DNA from: Gymnopus androsaceus JB14
Lineage: Eukaryota; Basidiomycota; Agaricomycetes; Agaricales; Omphalotaceae
Reading direction: 5' to 3'
Assembly (NCBI GenBank): GCA_009733575.1
Contig: ML769709.1
Span: forward strand, 1-64,000
DNA: 64,000 bases
Shown: piece by piece, positions 56,732 through 64,000 of the stretch
How the letters are laid out: the number at the start of each line of letters is the position of its first letter
Numbering within the stretch: the first letter of the stretch is position 1
Notes under the pieces: model-generated
What the model was told of the DNA's origin: nothing
The model's database searches: none
What the model saw: only the letters and a program-made list of their open reading frames with translations
Translations under genes and position numbers: made by a program

Positions 56732-59379
56732 CTAGGCGTTCGAGATATTCCCAGATGAAACGTCGAATTCCGGGGTTCCGGGGTAGATCTCTTCATCTCC
56801 ATATCGCGAGTTTGGTCCTTTGAGTCCACAATCATCAACAAAGACTCGGACGAAGTCTCTGACGTGGAAAGTTGCATGTCTCGTACAACGTTGGAATTCT
56901 TGCATCGAATTGGTGAAACCCTGGACCAGAGTGGCTTGTTGTTTCGCTCCAGCGGGTGAATGAAAGGCTTGCATAGGTCAAGATGAAACTGTGACCCATC
57001 TACTGTGGCGGCAAAAATTAACCAAACACGCAAAATGTCACCTTGTAACGGCCATAGCGGGGCAAATAGCACATATTACAATTTGTGCTTGGGGGCAATA
57101 TTGTAGCCCTTTCGATTCCGCAGATGGTCCACGTTTTATATTTGAGAAATATTTACAAATGGTAGAGTTATAGGTCAATACATACAAAGCATCAAGTTTT
57201 ATGATGTAATTTTTGTGAATTTTGACTCTAATGAGCTTTTTTCAATGTGTTCCTAAGCTTTTCTTGCGATTATTTTTGTACAGGACTACTATTGGGACCA
57301 TAAGGCTTTTATATCATGGCTTAAACCCAGAAGGAACATGCCATATTGATGCATCAATTGAAGATGTTTATTTTTACCTGAAATTACAATAGCAGATAAA
57401 TGAGGGCAAATCATGGGAAGGTTTAGTGGGTGATTCTATAGCATCTTGAGTCCTAAAGTGATCCCATTTTACAGAATTAAATAATATAGGAAATTCATTG
57501 AATTATAGCACAAGAAACTTCAAGTAGCAATTTTTCTGGGGTAATTTCGATTTTAATGGCCTTAATTTGAATGTTTTTGAACCTTTTCTGCTGATGTTTT
57601 TTTCTGAACAGACTCTAGGGATGCATATAGTTCCATAATACATCTTGGCCTCATCATACTAGTCTTGGTTCTGATCAAAGAGCCTCCACCATCCCAGAAA
57701 TATGGCCCAACTAGGGACTAAGAATTTCTTGCCTCTTGTCTTCAGTACATAGAGTGACTGTACCATCCAAAATGATTCATAGATATCCTCCAGCATCAAA
57801 GAACCCCATCACAGCCTCAATGCTTGAATTCAGACACCACAGGCTAAATACAAGCTCACATTTTTATTTAGGGCAGATTTTCGAAAATAATTGTGGAAGA
57901 TTTGTGTTTTTGAACATGGAAAATGGCCTCATTCATGGACCCAACTTGTGTTATGAAGGTATATGCATCCCTAGAGTCTGACCAGAAAAAAATATCAGCA
58001 GAAAAGGTTCAAAAACATGCAAATTAAGGCCATTAAACTCAAAATTACCCCAGAAAAATTGCTACTTGAAGTTTCTTAAGCTATAATTCAATGAATTTCC
58101 TATATTATTTAATTCTGTAAAATGGGATCACTTTAGGACTCAAGATGCTATAGAATCACCCACTAAACCTTCCCATGATTTGCCCTCATTTATCTGCTAT
58201 TGTAATTTCTGGTAAAAATAAACATCTGCAATTGATGCATCAATATGGCATGTTCCTTCTGGATTTAAGCCATGATATAAGAGCCTTATGGTCCCAATAA
58301 TAGTCCTGTACAAAAATAATCGCAAGAAAAGCTTAGGAACACATTGAAAAAAGCTCATTAGAGTCAAAATTCACAAAAATTACATCATAAAATTTGATGC
58401 TTTGTACGTATTGACCTATAAATCTACCATTTGTAAGTATTTCTTAAATGTGAAAAGTGGACCATCTGCGGAATCGAAAGGGCTACAATATTGCCTCCAA
58501 GCACAAATTGTAATATGTGCTATTCGCCCCGCTATGGCCGTTACAAGGTGATATTTTGCGTGTTCGGTTAATTTTCGCCGCCACAGTAGCATCGAATCCT
58601 GAAAAGAGATTGAGTAATGCGTACACGGAAGCTCCTAAAAACCATTCAGCAAACTCATGGACATTCGGAGGCAAACTCGCATCCTGAATTGTTACCGCGT
58701 TCAACTCTTCGAGGTTGACAACGATTCGTATACCGGTCTTCTTTTTGACCGCAAACAGAGCTGAACGATAACTGGATTTCATAGGTTCGAACCTTCCACC
58801 GCGTTCGCCCTTTTTGATCTCCTTGATGACTTCGTCGACTATGGCGTGTGGAATTCGGATGGGAGCTCGTTGCCACGGCGTATGCTCTATTGTGGGAATC
58901 TCGTAGTCAGGAAAGTAATCTCAAGAGAAGGTACCTCATTCGGTTTGATCCCAGGTGAAGGCAAATTCTCTTTGAGTCACAATCCAGGCTAAAAGGTTAG
59001 TTTCGTTCGGAAGAAGGGTCCCAGGCTCGATGCGTGACAGCATATCTAGTAGCCTTTCCTTCGTTACTCTTGTTCCAAAATTTAGGTTTTCGAGTGGGGG
59101 AGGAGGAGTAGGAAAAGTGAGATTTTTCGGAAGTGGGAGTTGTTTAAACTCCTGTGCGGCGGGATCAGGATTATAAGTTGGGACCGGGCGATATTTGCGA
59201 TGAGCCGGTTTGTATTGACTTCGCAGTTTCACACCAGGGAGATTAGTTGAAGCTGGATTGGAGCAGAAGGGATCATAAGTCACGGAATTGGAAAGTTCAG
59301 AAAAAGCACGGTTGGTCCAAGAAGTATGATACATGTCACGAGAAACGTTCCCCATAGCCAAAGCGTATGATCTGATCAT
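56732..59379 (-). pseudogene. Gypsy reverse transcriptase, split by foldback element
   Basis: N-terminal part 59379-58590: TPPPPLENLNFGTRVTKERL, YFPDYEIPTIEHTPWQRAPI, SSYRSALFAVKKKTGIRIV, VYALLNLFSGFD. After the 1590-bp insert the sequence resumes GSQFHLDL, LVQGFTNSMQEFQ and RVFVDDCGLKGPNSRYGDEE, where FVDD is the catalytic motif of this RT type. In-frame TGA codons lie at 58936-58938 and 58921-58923, and one or more frameshifts occur near 56970. Confidence 0.85.
57000..58589. mobile_element. Foldback element, 1590 bp, 3-bp duplication
   Basis: Ends CTACTGTGGCGGC / GCCGCCACAGTAG; CAT flanks both sides (56997-56999 and 58590-58592). Arms of ~630 bp are inverted copies of each other with few changes; the loop (about 57641-57949) is unique. 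Excision with one CAT restores FSGFD-GSQFHL in the RT frame. No coding sequence was found, so it would need a transposase in trans. Confidence 0.85.
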
Positions 59380-59512
59380 TCGATCATACTGAGGCGGGGA
59401 TTTTGGAATAATAAAGAATTAAAATCGGAAAACTCAGCGTTGCCTAACAATGCCTCGAGGGACCTTCCAAATGTCGCAGGAGCAGAGTGGAAGATCGGAC
59501 TTTGCTCCTGGC

Positions 59513-61560
59513 TCAAAAATCCCCGGAAGCTGGCCAGTCTCCGTACCCGGTGTATTCCCTAGCTTCAATGAAAGGTCTCTCTTTATCTTCGTTGGGGTTG
59601 CGAATCACGTATTGGTTTCGTTCCGATTTCGGGTCTGTGAGCGCGATTGAGACGTGAGGAATTCGAGACTTGTCGCCATCGTTCCATAAGAATAGTCGAG
59701 TGTCGCCAGAATGCCAATATTCGATGCGACTTGCATAGTATTGTAGGAACGGTTGCCCTATTATGATATCCCAGGAGTTGCTGAGTTCTCCTCGAGAGAC
59801 GAAGATATGATGAGGGAAGTTGTATTTCCCTATCCAAATGTCTGTGTCTGTCAGTACCCCCATCAAAGGTTTAACGCCACCGTTCACGTCCTTCAGGGAC
59901 CACTTCATCCCCTCTATCTCTAATGGCAACCTAGCGTGCTCGAAGAAGCTTCTCGAGCCTATGGTTAACTCTGAACCAGTATCAATCATGGCCCTAAACT
60001 TCTGGCCATTGATCACCACATTAAAAACACCTGTTACCATCGTGTACAGCTTATCAGCTGCCACGACGGCACTAGAATACTTCACAAGGAAGTTTTGCAA
60101 CTTTGGCGCATCCTCGACAGGAACTTCGAGCCCTCTGACCACTGTTTGCTCGACCCCCTCATCTTCATCTTCGAGATATAGAGCGCTCACCTCCTTCTGA
60201 GCATACTCCCTACGCATCTTCGCAGCCTCGACCATCTGTTTCGTCAAGTCTGGGCTACAACCCAGCACGTCACCTATCGTAAGCGTAATGTTAGTTTCTA
60301 AAATCTTCTCGAAAACCTTTTTTGAGTCAGCACACTGGTGAAGGTCCGAAGTAAAGTGATACTGTGGGGCGGAGGAGGGTACTCGACGATTCCCATCCCT
60401 CGTTTCCGCTTCGGTTTTCCTATCTTCCATTGGTTTTTGTGATTTGGAAGGTTGGGATTTCCGCCAGCCTTCATTCTTGTTAATCGGATTGGGGGGCTCT
60501 GGTACCGTAACCGATTTCTTCGTGGGTCAAGCAGGAGGTCTTGGAGTCGAATCTTCGTATTCCATGGTTTCCGAATCCTCAGGGTTTTGAGTGAGAGGTA
60601 GTTGAGATGTCGATGGAACTGGGTTTTGCGTACTTGGTGGGCTGAATCCTTGCTGAGATTGTGAATCGGGAGGCGACTGTTGTTGAGTCCCTCGTTTATT
60701 GTTCATACAATCTTTCTGGGTCATGGGATCGTGTCTGGAAGAGGTATCGCGTCCAGATCTTGTAGTAGGGGCTGCATAAGGGATATAATCAGTCATACCA
60801 TAAAGGTATTCGTCGTCCTCGGGATCATCGTAATCAAACCGAATGTCCGCACTCGCGACACCAAATACGTTACCGGAGAAAACATCTCGACCACCATAAG
60901 AGAGAGCTGCTGGCGAGGAGGAACTAGACATATGTGGAGGGGCATCCCTTCCAGGCGCATTTGTGTTACGTCAAGCACGTAGAATCGCAGCTACTCCTCC
61001 TTTCTGACCGTACTGAACACGGGGAAGCTGGGATCCATCGGGTAGAGTAATTCTCCCGTTGTACTGTCGGACCACGAGTCCTTTGTTAATGAATTCTTTG
61101 ATGTGAGGGCACTTCCCAGGAATCGTAGGATCTTTGTGCCATTCTCCGCACAACCAGCAAGGACGAGCAGGAGCAGGTGGTGGGGTTTGGTCTACTGGGG
61201 TGTTCGTAGGAGTTGGAGGTCGAGGAGAGCTTCTCCTGTTAAGGTTTGCCAGAGTCGCTTTGATTTCCTGCATTTCCTTTGTCAGCGACTCGATAAAATC
61301 GGAAGACTTAACCTCTTCTTTCTTCAGAATAGGTTTCTTGGACGAGGACGGCCCATCTTCTTTCTTCAAGTCTCTTGAGAACTTGACGTTGTTCAATTGT
61401 TCTAGGGATGCCTCGTCCGCTGAGTGGTCTGACTCCCAATCGTGAGTGTCGAGGGAAGTCCTATCATCTAGTTTTGCCTCGAGGAGATCGTGGTGTCATG
61501 GGGGTGAGACGTTAGCGTGTAGGGGGGTGAGGTCAGAGACGGTTAGCGGGTGGAAGCACA
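59513..61560 (-). pseudogene. Gypsy Gag C-terminus and aspartic protease
   Basis: One continuous frame (minus) broken by TGA at 61496-61498, 60971-60973 and 60527-60529. It encodes a basic linker (FSRDLKKEDGPSSSKKPIL), a CCHC-like motif CWLCGEWHKDPTIPGKCPHI, a Gln/Pro-rich linker, and a protease with FRAMIDTGSELTIGS (DTGS active site) and WDIIIGQPFL. It ends in TGA at 59513-59515; pol continues in another frame, as expected for gypsy elements or from a lesion. Confidence 0.85.
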
Positions 61561-62072
61561 CGCATGAGGAACTTGAGGGTCCTTCGTCGGAAGACCTTGT
61601 GCAAAATAATAGTTCGAGTCAGTACGGGTAATCATTTTGTTTTTCAGAAGAGGACTGGCGACTTTAAGAAAACTATTCTGATATTTTGCTAGTTCGGACT
61701 TCTTCGTAAACTTCAGCTCTTTTGCACTGAGTCGACCAAAAGGTCTCCAAGTTCTTAAGATGGACAATAGGGATCTCCTCCGAGGACTTATACATTTGCA
61801 AGAGACGACCTTCTGCTATTGCCCACGTCTTCCCCAGTTTCGTCTAGGTCAAATTCTGGAAGGTATTGGATGTTCAATGCTACTTCATCGGACAAGTAAA
61901 GGACGATATAGTCGACGAGTTGGTCCTTGTTGGTGATTCCCGCACGAGACCCATGCGCAACAATTTGTTGGAGGAAGGCAGAGGGCTGATGTCCTGTGAA
62001 TTTAGGAGCGTCTGCCATCCCAGGGACAGGCATACTGAATACAAGAGCAGTGGTAGAGGTGACGGAAGACAT
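61543..62072 (-). pseudogene. Gypsy Gag N-terminus with frameshifts
   Basis: ATG at 62072 starts MADAPKFTGHQPSAFLQQIV and ITNKDQLVDYIVLYLSDEVA, a Gag capsid-like start. The frame slips near 61835; the next pieces (EGRLLQMYKSSEEIPIVHLK, then SYYFAQGLPTKDPQ-like segments near 61600) lie in other frames. The DNA up to the right LTR (62073-62611) is leader without a recognisable gene. Confidence 0.7.
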
Positions 62073-62611
62073 GCTGACGGAATTCGTGATTCCAGAGGTG
62101 TTTGATGTGGAGGGTACAATCTGGATAGCGGGAGCAACGATTCTTGGTGCTCATTTTGGTGAGGGTGGTCGGCTTTGTCTAGGTGAGCCTGGCAGAGACC
62201 TGGGTCAACGAGTTGTAGTTGAAGGAGTAGCTGAGGAGGATCTTCCAAATAAGGAGATGGAAGGAAAGCGGGACGAGGAAGCACAAGATGAAGTAGTTGG
62301 GTTGACGACGAAGAAGCTAATGTAGCTGTGTGTTTGCTATCCAAACCAGAGGATGAGTCGTCGGAGTCTGTGGTACGAGGAGTGTACTCGGCAAATAAGT
62401 CGCCTTCTGAGTGTTGTCCGAGGAACGTGTTGGCGTTGTTGTCGGTAACAGGGAAACCGGAATAGTTTTCCTGATAGTCCGAAATTTTTGAGGTACTTGT
62501 GGCTTGCTTACTGAGAGGTCGGCGTAGCGAATGCTAAAGGTTAGTGGTTTCAGGAAACAAGGAGGGAAGCTCCGAGCAGTGGGATACTAAGAGCCTCTCT
62601 GGGGCAGCCAC

Positions 62612-63515
62612 TGCAGAAGGAAGGGTTGTTCTCTGGGAGAACAAGAGGAACCTAGTCGTGCTAGGAGCGGGAGCGTTTACCTGAGAAAGGGGGAGGTACA
62701 GACGTCTGCAGAGCATCTGGACCAAGCAGAGAGCAGAGAAGAGAGTGAGAGAGATGGAAGAGGCGTACCTAGCGTAGAAGCTGGCTGAACCGAACCTTTC
62801 TTGAGTAAGGCTCGAGGTTTGTACAGAAGTATGTAGATCTCGAAGTAACGAAGTTAATTCGAGGATCCGGTTTGAGAGAACTGAGAGGAAAAGCTGAGTG
62901 GGAGACAAATTTGCTGGTTATGATGGCCTTTCACAACGATGGTGGTTTGGGGGCAAAAACGAATGGTTACATTTCTCGAATGTTCGCGTATAAGTATCGA
63001 AAATCTGAGTGAAACGCAAAGTAAAAAGGAAGCTGTATCGTAGGGTGCCAAGAAAACAAATGGATTCTCAAACTCAGGTCACAGATTATAAGTACTGAAA
63101 ATTGACTGAAACGTGAAATAAATTCGAAGCAGGAAAGAAGAGTGCCATCCAACCCGATTTGGATAAATTCGGAATCGACACTGGGCTACCGATTAGCGCA
63201 ATCCCCCAGGGTACAGTGTGAAGGCCCTCAAGCTTCAGCAACGCTTGCTCAAGGCAAAGGTACCCTGGTGTTGGACCGGGTGCTTCATCCTCCTCTCTCC
63301 TCCTCGAGTCTTCAGCGTAGGTACAGGATATTGGTAAGTTGTGTTTGTAGTCAGGGCCATCGAGTCCGGAAAGAAGCACGTCAGGAGAAGTTGACAGAGA
63401 AGAGTTTTTGGCGGTTGTTGTAGTAAGGGAGAGAAGTCGGATTTAGGAAAGCGCCCAAGGCACGGAATGGTCACGTTGTCCGGATTCGACGGGTCGCATA
63501 CGCGTCCCTTCCACA
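62612..63515 (-). repeat. 5' LTR
   Basis: Right copy of the LTR, 904 bp, TG...CA on either strand. It is followed by CTTT (63516-63519), the target duplication. It shows the empty site for the MITE found in the other LTR. On the minus strand it should hold the promoter of the element. Confidence 0.93.
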
Positions 63516-64000
63516 CTTTGCATTGTCCTCTTCTGGCACAAGACTATGTGTGAGGGAAGCAGTGCGTATTTGAACCAAATTGAACAGCTGGGCCAGGGTA
63601 GGTCTTTTACTGGAATGTTTGACGGAACATGTGCATTAATCAACTTCATCCAGATGAGTCAATTCCCCATGTTCCAAATGTTCTCATTTTTGAAGACTTT
63701 CTGAACCTTGCGATGCTGCTGAACTATGCAGAACTGGTATTGGTCATGACTCCAGTGAGGTATAGCTCTCCTTGCTTGGTCAGCTTTTCACAAACTGTCT
63801 ACCAATTGCCACGTCAGCACAGTCGCAAAATGTGTTGTTGGTTGCTGGAAAACTTTCAACTTATGTTAGATCCACTGGTTCAAGATGGGTACAACGACAA
63901 AGAAAGACTTGATGCTTTACTGCTAAAGTCTCTTCGTGGACAGGCTCATACGTTGTGGGCAAGTGTCAAGCGCAGGCAAGAGCTTGGGGTTGTGGGGGCT
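63516..64000 (+). pseudogene. JmjC-like gene, 3' part beyond gypsy insertion
   Basis: The first CTTT and what follows restore the frame of the exon cut at 50184: MDNEQQMLL-CIVLFWHKTM then EGSSAYLNQIEQLGQ. An intron (gtaggt...ccag, about 63597-63651) splices in frame to ESIPHVPNVLIFEDFLNLAM and RKMCCWLLENFQLMLDPLVQ, and the frame remains open to the window end. This helical, Cys-containing C-terminal region is not recognised. The gene is cut by the window edge. Confidence 0.75.

Larger units (their letters stand above)
50185..63515 (-). mobile_element. Ty3/gypsy LTR retrotransposon, 13.3 kb with nested inserts
   Basis: The LTRs are 50185-51863 (903 bp without its insert) and 62612-63515 (904 bp); both start TG and end CA. 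The flanking target duplication is CTTT (50181-50184 and 63516-63519). Order on the minus strand from the right LTR: Gag, protease, RT, RNase H, integrase, extra ORF. RT/RNase H before integrase defines Ty3/gypsy. Just inside the 5' LTR, gtggctgccccagag may be the primer binding site. Two later insertions sit at 50713 (LTR) and 57000 (RT). Multiple TGA stops show it is dead. Confidence 0.93.

Noticed and set aside
61880..62344. 154-residue open frame in the gypsy leader
   Set aside because: It overlaps the Gag start in another frame. The Gag frame from 62072 has the expected capsid-like sequence; this one is low-complexity Leu/Pro/Ser.

Overview
The window looks like nuclear DNA of a mushroom-forming basidiomycete (Agaricomycetes-like). 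Genes have many short introns (about 38-60 nt, GT...AG). The gene types fit this group: a DUF6533 membrane protein, an F-box protein, a Ulp1-type protease, a JmjC-like dioxygenase and an OTT_1508-like deaminase. Transposon relics typical of basidiomycetes fill most of the rest. No bacterial operons, ribosome binding sites, rRNA or CRISPR arrays were seen.

Layout. At 0-17 kb a few ordinary genes sit among repeats: a ricin-B-like lectin relic (1.2-1.7 kb, +), an intact flavin monooxygenase (2.07-3.63 kb, -), a broken NDH-2 NADH dehydrogenase 3' half (3.9-4.6 kb, -) joined to a hAT transposase relic (4.6-6.0 kb, -), a DUF6533 membrane protein (11.5-13.5 kb, -) and ERG6 sterol 24-C-methyltransferase (15.3-16.6 kb, -). 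Between them are a 968-bp foldback element, a 1481-bp foldback element and two near-identical 180-bp MITEs. At 17-32 kb the DNA is nearly gene-free: a Tc1-like relic, an almost intact 1626-bp Tc1/mariner element with TA target duplications, a SINE-like unit, a tandem duplication carrying tRNA-like units, and an integrase-like relic hit by a MITE that was itself hit by a second MITE. At 32-41 kb there is a nonsense-mutated OTT_1508-like deaminase gene, a second truncated copy of it, a helix-turn-helix transposon relic and a Gag-like relic.

At 41.5-64 kb the better-preserved genes are an intact F-box gene, a Ulp1-type (SUMO-protease family) gene, and a large JmjC-like 2-oxoglutarate/Fe(II) dioxygenase gene. 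The JmjC gene is interrupted in an exon by a 13.3-kb Ty3/gypsy retrotransposon lying in the opposite orientation (50185-63515), flanked by a CTTT duplication. Removing the element restores the reading frame and the gene runs off the window end. The retrotransposon has 0.9-kb LTRs, Gag, protease, RT, RNase H and integrase regions, and an additional ATG-initiated 600-codon ORF between integrase and the 3' LTR. It is itself hit by a 767-bp Mutator-like MITE (in the 3' LTR) and a 1590-bp foldback element (in RT).

Two themes stand out. First, nested insertion is documented at base level by target-site duplications of 2, 3, 4, 8 and 9 bp. Second, decay is dominated by CpG transitions: in-frame stops in the gypsy element are TGA where CGA (Arg) would restore the frame, and the two LTRs differ almost only at CG/TG/CA positions. 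Both suggest cytosine methylation of repeats.
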